Assembly (NCBI RefSeq): GCF_900149695.1
Contig: NZ_LT703006.1
Span: 310,001 to 374,000 of the forward strand
Reading direction: 5' to 3'
DNA length: 64,000 bases
Source: Anderseniella sp. Alg231-50
GTDB lineage: Bacteria; Pseudomonadota; Alphaproteobacteria; Rhizobiales; Aestuariivirgaceae
In this document: positions 45,973 through 54,456 of the stretch, piece after piece
Numbering within the stretch: position 1 is the first letter of the stretch
Layout: every line of letters begins with the position of its first letter
Notes under the pieces: model-generated
Databases searched by the model: none
Told to the model about the DNA's origin: nothing
Seen by the model: the letters and a program-made list of their open reading frames with translations, nothing else
Position numbers and translations under genes: made by a program

Positions 45973-47136
45973 ATGTCGAGCTGGGTCAAAAATGTTTTTC
46001 TATTGCTCTGTAGTTTCGCTGTATCTGTCGTGTTTTTCGAATTAGCACTGATATTCTATAAAAATTTGCAGGAAGCAAACGTTCCGCGAAGCTTGCACAC
46101 ATCTCGTTCATTGACGAATTTGGAGCTACATGACTATCAGAATCATTATTGCAGCCCTCCGTTTTCGCGAAACAGACTACACTCGACGGTCAAATCCAGA
46201 GAACGCCCGCTTTCGGCGTTCTTCCAATTTGAAAATGACCAGGTCAATTTCTACGTTCACAATGAGTTGGGGTTTCGGGGCACAGCCAGACCTATCGCGG
46301 GCAAGTCCGGTGTGTTTGTAGTAGGAGACTCCTTCACCCGAGGTGTACTTGCCGATGAAACAGAAACCATTCCCGCATTTCTGAATCGGTGGATCAGTGA
46401 CTACCAATTTCTGAACTTTGGAACCGGCGGTCACGGCACATTGCAGCACCTTGAGACCTACAAGGAGTTTGCAAATAAGATCCCGCATGAAGCCATTATG
46501 GTTCTGATCTATACTCCCAATGACCTGCAGGACAACATCGGTTTCAAGCGTTTCTTGCTTAAAGAGAATTCAGCGCAAAAAGCGTATTGGAAGTCGTTGA
46601 AATCTAAAATAAGGCCCCAAATCGAAAGTCTTGGTGAAACACAAACCGGGCAGTTGATCGCAAAATCATACTGGACGTTGAGGAGGCAGTTTTCGCCTAG
46701 CCCATCCTCACCGACAGAGAAAGAACTCGTACTTCTGCGCCAATCTCTCACCGACTTGAAATTGGAAGCTGGGGCAAGGCCATTTCACTTAGTTACCATT
46801 CCTGGACGAGAGGAATTTGATCATCAAGATAGATGGCAACGTAACAATCCGGTCGTTTATGCTAACCTGGTTCGAAGGGAAGTCGATAAACTAGGAATGG
46901 CACTTGACATCAATGTGCTTCACCTGAAGGAGAGTATTTCAAAGCGTATCCATGAATATGGGGTAGACGCCGTTTATGGTTGGCCGAACTATCATTTCAC
47001 GGAGCAAGGGTATTATTTTGCAGCTCGGGAAATTGCAACCTGGTTGAGCGCAAAAACCCCAGGCTTCAAAGCTGAGATCGAAGACAAGTTCGTAAACAGA
47101 ACGCAGTTCAATCCAGCGCGGCTGGCTTGCCCTTGA
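45973..47136 (+). CDS. Membrane-anchored SGNH/GDSL hydrolase-like protein
   Basis: The 387-aa protein has one N-terminal transmembrane anchor (about 5-28) and an SGNH hydrolase domain outside. Block I is VVGDSFTRGV with the nucleophile Ser, block II GTGGHGT, block III YTPNDLQDN, and block V WPNYHFTEQGY, where Asn stands in place of the usual Asp. Similar proteins act as O-acyl or polysaccharide esterases in capsule clusters. It is divergent from the SxtJ-carbamoyltransferase unit, so a shared glycan substrate is plausible. The ribosome-binding site is poor (GGGAG, 13 bases upstream). Confidence 0.78.
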   Translation: MSSWVKNVFLLLCSFAVSVVFFELALIFYKNLQEANVPRSLHTSRSLTNLELHDYQNHYCSPPFSRNRLHSTVKSRERPLSAFFQFENDQVNFYVHNELGFRGTARPIAGKSGVFVVGDSFTRGVLADETETIPAFLNRWISDYQFLNFGTGGHGTLQHLETYKEFANKIPHEAIMVLIYTPNDLQDNIGFKRFLLKENSAQKAYWKSLKSKIRPQIESLGETQTGQLIAKSYWTLRRQFSPSPSSPTEKELVLLRQSLTDLKLEAGARPFHLVTIPGREEFDHQDRWQRNNPVVYANLVRREVDKLGMALDINVLHLKESISKRIHEYGVDAVYGWPNYHFTEQGYYFAAREIATWLSAKTPGFKAEIEDKFVNRTQFNPARLACP

Positions 47137-47553
47137 GGCAACCTAGTTTAGAAAAAGACATTACTGCCTCACAAGCTCGCCACACACCTCATAGGAATAT
47201 TCGGACGACAATCTACAGACAATTTGCGGGAGTTTGCCCCTCCATCACCATGTTCTTGAGTGTTGCAGGCAATCTTCTGACGGATGTTGAAAGGTTCAGC
47301 TTCGGATGTAAACATGGTCAGACAGGACTTTAGAGCTGAAGTTGGCTCTGCCGATCTATATCCCGTCTCAGCTTTACAACACTATCCGATCGTCCATTGT
47401 CTAACGCAATCTGAGTGCCATAGAAACGGCAACACGGAAGGCTTGGTCAGCAGCGCAGCTTCAATCCAAAAACAATTTGTTAGAATTCTCAAAATGCCAA
47501 TGTTGTTTCAACTGTTCAAACTCAAAAACATGTCAACAGAATTGGATTTCACC
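47137..47553. other. Gene-free stretch with an intergenic motif copy
   Basis: About 415 bp without a supportable gene. AAACGGCAACACGGAA at 47424-47439 repeats the motif at 43168. The short open frames here have no ribosome-binding site. Confidence 0.4.
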
Positions 47554-48378
47554 TTACAATTTACGGGATCGACGTTTGTAGCGAGGGTCAGCAAGATTGT
47601 TTGCTAGTTCGTCTACCGTTCTAGTTACTGTATCGCGGGAAAGTTTCTTACGCCCAAGCTGGCCTTCCAGGAGACGTAACAATTTTGCAACCGACTTTGC
47701 ACCACTCCACTGACCCGTTTCAACCAAACCAACAATTGGCTCATACAGTTCGCCACGTCTGCTTGGACGGCCCCTTTTAGGTGCAGGTGAAGCGATTGTT
47801 CGCCATTGTCCCTGTTGGCTTGGCCATTCTCCTTTCAACCTGTCGTTTTCGACCCATCTGCTTGCTTGTTTCAAATCCATCACAACGAAGGCATCTGGTG
47901 CTAGTAACCTCTCTTGCCCCCCTGCCAGCCTGGAAATCGAAGCCGGTTTCAACCCAAGATGGACGTTTGGCAATCTCCGATGCAAGGGCCAGACAATGTT
48001 AAGAATTTCACCTGTAATCCGCACCGGTTTTTGCGGAGGATCCTCTATTACATAAATGCCGGCATCGTCGAAACCTGCAGGCCAGCCAAACAATTGCAGC
48101 TCGCCCTTCTTCACTGCATCTGCCAACATTTTGTCCACTCGTCCAAACCACTTTTCAGGAGACAGACGAAACTCTCTCAAATACTCCGAACTCTGCTTCT
48201 TGAGTAACTTCAGATCTGGTGAATGGCGTTGGGTTGACCAGAGCTTGCAGTGCAGCGCTTCCCTCAACGCTCCCAATGAACAATAGCCATACTTCAATAC
48301 TGCCTCAGCCGTAGCAGTCGCAATTGGATCCCTCAATGCATAGTCAGGTTTTCTGATGGTCAGTTGGGGATGGGACAT
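47554..48378 (-). CDS. Hypothetical protein at the island's right end
   Basis: The 274-aa protein is basic and helical, with no family that I recognise. Residues about 20-90 and 200-274 look DNA-binding-like (KRGRPSRRGELYEPIVGLV, then GQLGRKKLSRDTVTRTVDELA). Start 48378 is preferred over 48465 because GGAGA lies seven bases upstream. It sits 100 bp from the putative arm sites and 170 bp from the attachment site, so it may be an island-maintenance or regulatory gene. Confidence 0.65.
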   Translation of the reverse strand: MSHPQLTIRKPDYALRDPIATATAEAVLKYGYCSLGALREALHCKLWSTQRHSPDLKLLKKQSSEYLREFRLSPEKWFGRVDKMLADAVKKGELQLFGWPAGFDDAGIYVIEDPPQKPVRITGEILNIVWPLHRRLPNVHLGLKPASISRLAGGQERLLAPDAFVVMDLKQASRWVENDRLKGEWPSQQGQWRTIASPAPKRGRPSRRGELYEPIVGLVETGQWSGAKSVAKLLRLLEGQLGRKKLSRDTVTRTVDELANNLADPRYKRRSRKL

Positions 48379-48479
48379 AAAGCGTCTCCAACAAAGAAAC
48401 ATCGAAGCCATCCATACCACATTGTGGAAAATTACGGGCTCAAAACTGGAGACTAAAACGAACAATATGGCAACAAAGT

Positions 48480-48501
48480 TGCTTCCAAATTGCTTCCAGT
48501 T
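48480..48501. repeat. Right-end copy of the integrase arm-type repeat
   Basis: These 22 bp are identical to 5681-5702 beside the integrase gene, and carry two GCTTCCA units 11 bp apart. They lie 44 bp inside the right attachment site. Confidence 0.65.
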
Positions 48502-48544
48502 GATCTTTCAGGAGAATGTGTTCAGCGCTAAGCCATTGAAATGA

Positions 48545-48590
48545 TTGGTGGGCGCACAGGGATTCGAACCCGGGACCGTCTGATTAAGAG
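48545..48590. repeat. Right attachment site within tRNA-Lys
   Basis: Identical to 5483-5528. It covers the CCA end, T-arm, variable loop and 3' anticodon arm of the intact tRNA gene. Confidence 0.92.
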
Positions 48591-48621
48591 TCAGATGCTC
48601 TACCAACTGAGCTATACGCCC
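48546..48621 (-). tRNA. tRNA-Lys (anticodon CUU)
   Basis: The 76-nt minus-strand cloverleaf has a seven-pair acceptor stem (GGGCGTA with TGCGCCC, one G-U), D-stem GCTC/GAGC, anticodon stem TCTGA/TCAGA around loop CTCTTAA, T-loop TTCGAAT and an encoded CCA. The anticodon CTT reads AAG lysine codons. It is the integration target of the island. Confidence 0.97.
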
Positions 48622-48676
48622 TCACCAATTCATACAGCTGTCAGATGTTGTTAAACGCACCCGCGGCTGGCGTGCA

Positions 48677-48704
48677 AGGGGCGCGCATGTCCGAGCGCGC
48701 CCCT
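48677..48704 (-). terminator. Strong hairpin between leuA and tRNA-Lys
   Basis: A perfect 10-bp stem, AGGGGCGCGC with GCGCGCCCCT, and an 8-nt loop lie 110 bp past the leuA stop. No T run follows, so it is a termination or RNA-stability element of uncertain type. Confidence 0.5.
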
Positions 48705-48813
48705 GCATCAAGTTCGGATGCCATATCAAAGGAGTAAATGAAAGTCTACCGGCAAATGTTGCAATGTGCCAGTTCTCTTCACATTGATAGTTAAGACCGG
48801 AGCCCGGAATTCG

Positions 48814-50397
48814 TTAAGGGCCGCGGCGTTCTGCGCCTGCCAGCGCCTTAACAGGCGCCGTGGCATCACCGCGCATGCGCTTGACCTCCAGCTTCGACAG
48901 AGCCGCAATATAGGCCTTGGCAGATGCAACCAGCGTATCGGGATCAGCCGACCTGCCCGTCACCTGGCGCCCGGTTTCGACATCTTCCAGCCGCACCGAT
49001 ACCTCCGCCTGCGCATCGGTGCCTTCGGTCACCGCATGAACATCATACAACGCCAGCTTGGCTTCGTGCGGATGCAATGCGTTGATTGCGTTGAACGTGG
49101 CATCCACCGGGCCATTGCCCACCGACTGCACCGTTGACTGCTGGCCGTCGATATCCAGCGTCAGCGTCGCGGTCTGCGGGCCCATGGTACCGGCGATCAC
49201 CGTCAACGCCACGACCTTCATTCGGTCTGCCGCCGACGCAATCCCCTCATCCACCAGAGCCTCGATATCCTCGTCGTAAATGTGTTTCTTGCGGTCAGCC
49301 AGGGCCTTGAAGCGCACAAACGCATCCTGGAACGCATTGTCGGACAACTCATAGCCCAGATCTTCCAGCTTCGACTTGAAGGCGTTGCGGCCCGAGTGCT
49401 TGCCCATCACCAATGAAGTCTTGGTCACGCCAACCGATTCAGGCGTCATGATCTCGTAGGTTTCCTGGTTCTTCAGCATGCCGTCCTGGTGGATACCGCT
49501 TTCATGGGCAAACGCATTGCGCCCGACAATGGCCTTGTTGTACTGCACCGGGAACGAAGATACCGCAGCCACCAGCTTCGACGCGCGGGTCAGCAGTTCC
49601 GGTTTCACATTGCAGGCATAGGGCAATACGTCATTGCGGGTTTTCAGCGCCATGACGATTTCTTCCAGCGCCGCATTGCCGGCCCTCTCCCCCAGCCCGT
49701 TGATGGTGCACTCGATCTGGCGCACCCCGCCGTCGATGGCAGCCAGCGAGTTGGCCACCGCCATGCCCAGGTCATTGTGGCAATGGGCGGAGAAAATCGC
49801 CTTGTCGGAGTTGGCCACGTTTTCCCGCATGGTCACAAACAGGTGCCGCATTTCGTCCGGAACCGTATAGCCCACCGTATCCGGCAGGTTGATGGTGGTG
49901 GCGCCTGCCTTGATGGCGGCATCGACGCATCGTGCCAGATAATCCAGCGGCGTACGCGTGGCATCCATGGCCGACCATTCAACGTCGTCGCACAAGGACC
50001 GCGCCAGCGTCACCGTCTCGTGGATGATGTCGAGCACTTCTTCCTGCGTCTTGCGCATCTGGAATTCCAGATGGATCGGCGACGTGGAGACAAAGGTGTG
50101 AATGCGTGGCCGTTTTGCATGCTTCACGGCTTCGCCGCAGCGCTTGATATCGCCGGGAATGGCCCGTGCCAGGCCTGCGATAACCGAATGCTCTGTCCGC
50201 CGTGCAATCTCTGATACGGCTTCGAAATCTCCTTCCGATGCAATCGGGAAGCCTGCCTCGATCACGTCCACACGCATTTCGTCCAGCAGTGCCGCCACCT
50301 GCAGCTTTTCGTCGAACGTCATGGTGGCGCCGGGCGACTGCTCGCCATCGCGCAAAGTAGTGTCGAAAATAATTACCTGGTCTTTTGACTTGCTCAT
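48814..50397 (-). CDS. leuA: 2-isopropylmalate synthase
   Basis: The 527-aa protein starts VIIFDTTLRDGEQSPGATM, the HMGL-like catalytic motif, followed by AHCHNDLGMAVANSLAAIDGG with metal-binding His, and NGLGERAGNAALEE. The C-terminal LeuA regulatory domain (about 390-515) allows leucine feedback. It condenses acetyl-CoA with 2-oxoisovalerate, the first step of leucine synthesis. GGAG lies about ten bases before the ATG. It marks the start of the core chromosome right of the island. Confidence 0.96.
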   Translation of the reverse strand: MSKSKDQVIIFDTTLRDGEQSPGATMTFDEKLQVAALLDEMRVDVIEAGFPIASEGDFEAVSEIARRTEHSVIAGLARAIPGDIKRCGEAVKHAKRPRIHTFVSTSPIHLEFQMRKTQEEVLDIIHETVTLARSLCDDVEWSAMDATRTPLDYLARCVDAAIKAGATTINLPDTVGYTVPDEMRHLFVTMRENVANSDKAIFSAHCHNDLGMAVANSLAAIDGGVRQIECTINGLGERAGNAALEEIVMALKTRNDVLPYACNVKPELLTRASKLVAAVSSFPVQYNKAIVGRNAFAHESGIHQDGMLKNQETYEIMTPESVGVTKTSLVMGKHSGRNAFKSKLEDLGYELSDNAFQDAFVRFKALADRKKHIYDEDIEALVDEGIASAADRMKVVALTVIAGTMGPQTATLTLDIDGQQSTVQSVGNGPVDATFNAINALHPHEAKLALYDVHAVTEGTDAQAEVSVRLEDVETGRQVTGRSADPDTLVASAKAYIAALSKLEVKRMRGDATAPVKALAGAERRGP

Positions 50398-50562
50398 GGG
50401 CCTGATGCTCCATCCTCTTTTGCCTGGTTGTGCGGGCGGGCCTGAAACTGTTCAGGTGAAATCGCACTCATCACGTGCCGGCATATTACGGTTGTTTGCT
50501 TGAAATTCCGAGTTCCCCTGAGCATCCGTCTCTTTGGTGATTGAACACCGGACAGCCAATGG

Positions 50563-50643
50563 TCAGGGGCAAATAAGGAGGAGGCCGGCGCGTAGCAGAG
50601 CGCGGCCCTTGCGGTCGATTGCATTGTCTATGACAGACTTCAT
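50563..50643 (-). CDS. Possible leucine-rich leader peptide upstream of leuA
   Basis: A 26-aa frame, beginning MKSVIDNAIDRKGR and ending ALLRAGLLLICP, lies 166 bp upstream of leuA on the same strand. It has five Leu codons clustered at the end, including the rare CTA, and one Ile. GAAGAG is near its ATG. Such peptides mediate attenuation of leucine genes. A small CCTGAA/TTCAGG hairpin lies between it and leuA, but no U-rich terminator was found, so the mechanism is open. Confidence 0.35.
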   Translation of the reverse strand: MKSVIDNAIDRKGRALLRAGLLLICP

Positions 50644-50645
50644 GT

Positions 50646-50725
50646 GCTCTTCGCCGGTTCCTTCGGATTTCCCCAACCGCACTCACAATGCCGTGGGAAA
50701 GTTAAGGGAGTTTTACGGCAAGCCG
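50646..50725. repeat. 80-bp dispersed element, copy A
   Basis: This segment aligns without gaps to 55395-55474 at 53 of 80 positions, with two strongly conserved blocks: CTTCGCC-GTTCCTTC and GGAAAGTTAA. In the plus frame both copies read SSPVPS, then GKL and YG, with mostly conservative changes. It sits between the lasso cyclase stop and the leuA leader peptide. See the findings. Confidence 0.55.
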
Positions 50726-50806
50726 CCGACCCGCGCAAGCGGTAACACCCTTCATTTTTGCGCTGGCCGGCATTTCCTCCATTAAACCCCGCTTGCCGGA
50801 GGTCAT

Positions 50807-52708
50807 CTACACGCTCGCCTGCCTGGCGAGGTAGCGCCCGAGAAACAGCGGCAAGGTGAACAGAACCGCACTTTCGTCGGCAATTTCGCCGCGCGCGGCG
50901 CAGCGATTGACTTCGTGAACCCGCTTTTCCGGATCCGGAAGATCGTCAATGGCCTGTTCGATGCGGTCCAGGTCAAATGGCAGGTCATCCACCTTGCGCA
51001 GCCGGTTCAGCGTCTCGCGAAATGCCGGTTTGGCTTCCGCGGCTTCCAGCACCTTGCACGGGCTGAGCGGAAGCCGCTGGGTGTTGGTGCGCACCGATTC
51101 CGGCAGAACGCCAACCATCGCCTGCCTGAATATCCAGCGCCCTACCCCGTCGACGCGAAACACCTCGGTCGGCAGGCGCAGCGCATAGTCCATCAGGTTC
51201 CGGTCAAGGAACGGGAACGCGTAGCTGGTGCCGTGGCGCGCGGCCTGGCGTGCCAGCAGTTCCAGCCCCACCGGAATACTGCCATTGTTGAGCAGGGCAA
51301 GGCGGTTTTGCCGGGTTGTCGGACCGGCACTGTTCGTGCTGACGGTCGCGTCATTCATGAAGTCGGCCAGCGAATGGACAGGCGGTTCAACGGAACCGAA
51401 TTTGTTCCGCAGGCCGTCGGACAGGGTTTGCGGCAGCACGTGGGTGCCGATATCCGCGGCCAGGGTTTTCCAGGCCGGCCTGCCGGTCTTCTCCCTGTGG
51501 GCGTCAAGTTCGCGGGCCAGCCGTCGCCATTTGAGTTTCAGGAGGTACTCGGACAGGTCCCCGCGTCCGTTGAAGCTTACCAGGTGATCACCACCAAAGC
51601 CGGACAGGATCGGTCCGTGGCCTGCCGCACCGGCCAGGCCGGCAATGCGTTCGTAGGGATCGTCTTCATGGCTCAGCACCGGCTCACCCAGTGCGACATT
51701 GCCGGTTGCAAGTGCGCCAAACGGTAAAGCATCGACTGCGACGGCACGCAGATTTTCTTCCGCCTGCGCGGTTACACTGGCATAGGGCGCACCATCGACG
51801 ATGTCGACGTCACACCGCCGCCGCGCCTGGATGGAATAACCGTGTACGGTGTCGCCACGTGCACGCAGTGCCCGGGCCGCAAGGACGGAAATCGCGCTGC
51901 TGTCCAGCCCGCCGCTCAAATGGGTTGCGGCCGGGCCCTCCTCCGGCAGCCTGCGGCGCACCGCGTCTTGCAGCCGGACCCGAAGCTCGTCAGCCATCCA
52001 CGTTGCCGGAATCGAGGCCGAAATGGCTTTGCCGGGTTTGAGTTTCCAGAAGGTTTGCGACCGCACCTGATCATTCTCGAACACCAGCATTGTTCCGGGC
52101 ATCACGCGCCGCACATCACGCAGGAAGGTTTGTTCACCGGTATTATGATCTCCGACCGCCAGCCGCACGACGGCATCCCGGTCAGGAGCATCGCTGGCGA
52201 AACCGGCTGCACAGAGCACTGACTGCAATGAGGCAAACGCCAGGTACTCGCCGGGCCGATAGCTGTAAAACAAGGGTCGCACGCCAACACCGTCCCGGCC
52301 CAGCAGCAGACTGCGTGTGTCCGGGTTCCACAAAGCCAGGGCGAAATCCCCGTCAATCAGCGCAAGTCCGGCGGCATGGTCGCCGTGCGTGGCCAGTGTG
52401 CCGGCCAGAACCCCGGACATTCCGACATCCCGCCCGAGGCCCATGTCATCGGCAAGCTCAAGATGATTGTACAATCTGTGGTCGCAGGCCAGGACCCCTA
52501 TTTTCGGGTCCGCTGTTATGGGCCGACCGGCGCGCGAAGCTTCGCCCGGCGCACGCAGGTCGCATTGCAGCAATACGGCATGATCGTCGCAATATGCTTC
52601 AGGCTCGGTGCACGAGGCACTATCCTTCAGCGCAGCCGCCAGCTTTTCCGCGACGTTGCTGGAATTGCGACCGGTGAGTGAAATCAGTCCGGCAATTAAT
52701 CCTGTCAT
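50807..52708 (-). CDS. Asparagine-synthetase-like macrolactam synthetase (lasso peptide cyclase type)
   Basis: The 633-aa protein has an N-terminal glutaminase-like domain that lacks the catalytic Cys1 (begins MTGLIAGL), as in lasso cyclases. An AMP-forming synthetase domain follows with the PPi loop HLSGGLDSSAISVL (about 263-276). It would adenylate the ring Asp/Glu side chain of a peptide and close the macrolactam. It starts three bases after the stop of a small gene whose C-terminus fits a lasso core, which supports this role over true asparagine synthesis. The C-terminal 200 residues are synthetase-like (LPFFLDRN-like FPFLDRNLMDYALRLPTEVF). Confidence 0.8.
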   Translation of the reverse strand: MTGLIAGLISLTGRNSSNVAEKLAAALKDSASCTEPEAYCDDHAVLLQCDLRAPGEASRAGRPITADPKIGVLACDHRLYNHLELADDMGLGRDVGMSGVLAGTLATHGDHAAGLALIDGDFALALWNPDTRSLLLGRDGVGVRPLFYSYRPGEYLAFASLQSVLCAAGFASDAPDRDAVVRLAVGDHNTGEQTFLRDVRRVMPGTMLVFENDQVRSQTFWKLKPGKAISASIPATWMADELRVRLQDAVRRRLPEEGPAATHLSGGLDSSAISVLAARALRARGDTVHGYSIQARRRCDVDIVDGAPYASVTAQAEENLRAVAVDALPFGALATGNVALGEPVLSHEDDPYERIAGLAGAAGHGPILSGFGGDHLVSFNGRGDLSEYLLKLKWRRLARELDAHREKTGRPAWKTLAADIGTHVLPQTLSDGLRNKFGSVEPPVHSLADFMNDATVSTNSAGPTTRQNRLALLNNGSIPVGLELLARQAARHGTSYAFPFLDRNLMDYALRLPTEVFRVDGVGRWIFRQAMVGVLPESVRTNTQRLPLSPCKVLEAAEAKPAFRETLNRLRKVDDLPFDLDRIEQAIDDLPDPEKRVHEVNRCAARGEIADESAVLFTLPLFLGRYLARQASV

Positions 52709-52711
52709 ATC

Positions 52712-52867
52712 TTACGACGGTCCGAGTTCTTGCGGGAATATCGGATTGTCGTTGGTGTTGTGCGGCAGCGATCCCCGCGTAATCGCGAGGATGGGTACCA
52801 ACCTCAATTGCGGTTTCGTCCAGGTTTTCCGGGATTTTATTTGATGTTCAGGCACATCAAGAGCCAT
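52712..52867 (-). CDS. Putative lasso peptide precursor
   Basis: The 51-aa frame begins MALDVPEHQIKSRK. The leader carries W-x-x-P-x-L (Trp16, Pro19, Leu21), like the Y-x-x-P-x-L RRE-binding motif, and Thr30 at position -2. The predicted core (32-51) starts with Gly and has Asp at core position 9, with GSLPHNTND as the ring and a Pro/Phe-containing tail ending LGPS. This fits a nine-residue Gly1-Asp9 macrolactam. The gene abuts the cyclase gene (three-base gap). A GTG at 52900 would lengthen the leader by 11 residues. Too short for usual gene callers. Confidence 0.65.
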   Translation of the reverse strand: MALDVPEHQIKSRKTWTKPQLRLVPILAITRGSLPHNTNDNPIFPQELGPS

Positions 52868-53035
52868 TGGCGACGGTCCGCCGTCCTTCGGATTACGCAC
52901 GTTGATACTCCACGCTACTCAATTACAAACTTTCAGATCAACGATTAATAAACATACAGTGTTTAATAAAAATTTACCCCGCGATAGATATCGTACCAGC
53001 GAAAATCAGATAACGCGGTGTAGATGAATTATATA

Positions 53036-53079
53036 ATTTTTAACGATTTAAATTAAATTGGATAAAAATCGTTAAAAAT
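53036..53079. promoter_or_regulatory. Perfect 14-bp inverted repeat upstream of the RTX gene
   Basis: ATTTTTAACGATTT (53036-53049) and its exact reverse complement (53066-53079) flank a 16-bp AT-rich spacer. It lies 85 bp upstream of the RTX gene in an AT-rich gap of about 200 bp, also the upstream region of the lasso precursor on the other strand. It could be an operator for either gene. Confidence 0.5.
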
Positions 53080-53163
53080 CAAAACATTCGAAATATTGAT
53101 TTGTGTCAAAACGACAATACTGGGCACAGGTGAGTGATTTCTGCGTACAAGAGGTGCGAAATA

Positions 53164-54444
53164 ATGGTGACGATTAACGGGACGGCAGGTGCGGACACTA
53201 TTGAGCCGGGCAATAACTCAGCCGGCAACAACAACCTCAACGGCAATGACACCATTAACGGCCTCGACGGGGAAGACTTCATTTCCGGCGGTCGTGGCAG
53301 TGACAGCCTGTTCGGCGGTCTGGGCAACGACATCCTGAATGGCGTCGACGGCGGACAGGCAGATATCCTCGACGGCGGAGTTGGTGACGATATAGTCGAT
53401 TACAGCAACGCAGCCAGCCGACAACGGATTTTCTTCGACCCTGCGGGAAATTCCAGGGGCGAGCGAGCAAGCGATACATGGATATCCATTGAAGGCGTCA
53501 TGGGCGCCACCAACCACAGGAACACCATAATCGGTGCAGGCACCGACGACCGCATTATCGGCGGCAATATGAATGACCGGCTTTTCGGGCGTGACGGTAT
53601 GGATGCACTGGAAGGACGCCAGGGCAATGACAGGCTGGACGGTGGTGCCGGATTTGACATTTTGAACGGCGGTCGCGGTTCGGACCGGCTGACCGGAGGT
53701 GCGGACACCGATATTTTCTATTTTGAAGCCGGCGAAATCGACGGCAATGACAGAATCCAGGATTTCGAACTCGGAACCGACCTTGTGTTCCTTGAAAAAA
53801 CCGGCGTTACCCTGGCGCAGGTCAGCCAGATCATAGCCAGCAATGCCATAAGCGATCCAAATGGTGACATTGTTTATACGGACCCGACCGAAGGCGGCAC
53901 AATTACGTTCAGCGGCGTGTCCTACAATGCGCTTACCGCTTTTCTCGGAACTGGGGGTGATCTGTCTTCAGTATTCTATGTTGGCACACCTTCACCGGCA
54001 CCGCAGTCAGGGCCTCCCGGTATTCCAGCCCTGCCTGAAATTACCCGCGGCACCCGGCGCGCCGACACGCTCGAGGGCGGCGATGACAGTGACTTCCAGT
54101 ATGGTCGTGGTGGCCGTGACACGCTTGACGGCGGTGCCGGATCCGACTTTCTCAATGGCGGTCGCGGACGCGATACCATGACCGGTGGTGATGGCGCCGA
54201 CTGGTTCGTCTTCGGACGCCGGGATACCATTATCGATTTCAATATTGCAGAGGGTGACACCATCCTGTTCAGGGCATCCAGGGGTTTGACCTTTGATGAC
54301 CTCAACATCCGCCAGGTCGGTTCCGACACCCTGGTCTCGATCGGTCGCGCGAGAATGCGGCTCGAGGATTTCACCGACACGCTGACCGAAGACAGCTTCA
54401 ATTTCGCCTATGTACCCGGCGAAACTGAATTTGACCTGTTGTAA
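53164..54444 (+). CDS. RTX (hemolysin-type calcium-binding) protein
   Basis: The 426-aa protein is built on GGxGxDxLx nonapeptides: clusters around residues 25-80 (GGRGSDSLFGGLGNDIL), 140-200 and 300-360 (GGAGSDFLNGGRGRDTM). These form calcium-binding beta-rolls. It has no Sec signal, so export by a type I system is expected; no such transporter lies in the window. No enzymatic domain is recognised. GAGGTG lies eight bases before ATG 53164. It lies between the lasso-like genes on the other strand. Confidence 0.9.
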   Translation: MVTINGTAGADTIEPGNNSAGNNNLNGNDTINGLDGEDFISGGRGSDSLFGGLGNDILNGVDGGQADILDGGVGDDIVDYSNAASRQRIFFDPAGNSRGERASDTWISIEGVMGATNHRNTIIGAGTDDRIIGGNMNDRLFGRDGMDALEGRQGNDRLDGGAGFDILNGGRGSDRLTGGADTDIFYFEAGEIDGNDRIQDFELGTDLVFLEKTGVTLAQVSQIIASNAISDPNGDIVYTDPTEGGTITFSGVSYNALTAFLGTGGDLSSVFYVGTPSPAPQSGPPGIPALPEITRGTRRADTLEGGDDSDFQYGRGGRDTLDGGAGSDFLNGGRGRDTMTGGDGADWFVFGRRDTIIDFNIAEGDTILFRASRGLTFDDLNIRQVGSDTLVSIGRARMRLEDFTDTLTEDSFNFAYVPGETEFDLL

Positions 54445-54456
54445 GCAAGTATCTTT

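Larger units (their letters stand above)
5483..48590. mobile_element. Genomic island integrated at tRNA-Lys(CUU)
   Basis: Both ends carry the same 46-bp stretch of the tRNA-Lys 3' half in direct orientation. The copy at 48545 belongs to an intact tRNA gene and the copy at 5483 is a remnant. A tyrosine integrase lies 190 bp inside the left end. Direct 11-bp-period repeats next to the integrase recur just inside the right end. The content is mosaic: defence-like genes, a second recombinase set, a type II secretion system, an RHS toxin and a carbamoyltransferase module. Coding density and codon use vary more than in the flanks. Whether it is one element or several layered insertions cannot be settled from this window. 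No conjugation or replication genes are seen, so it is not a complete ICE. Confidence 0.8.

Noticed and set aside
50534-50785. Plus-strand frame over dispersed element copy A
   Set aside because: The first part has no start signal. The conserved SSPVPS...GKL stretch is reported as a repeat, not as a gene.
50807-52708. Ordinary asparagine synthetase (AsnB)
   Set aside because: The N-terminal Cys nucleophile is absent and the gene abuts a lasso-like precursor, so a cyclase role is favoured.
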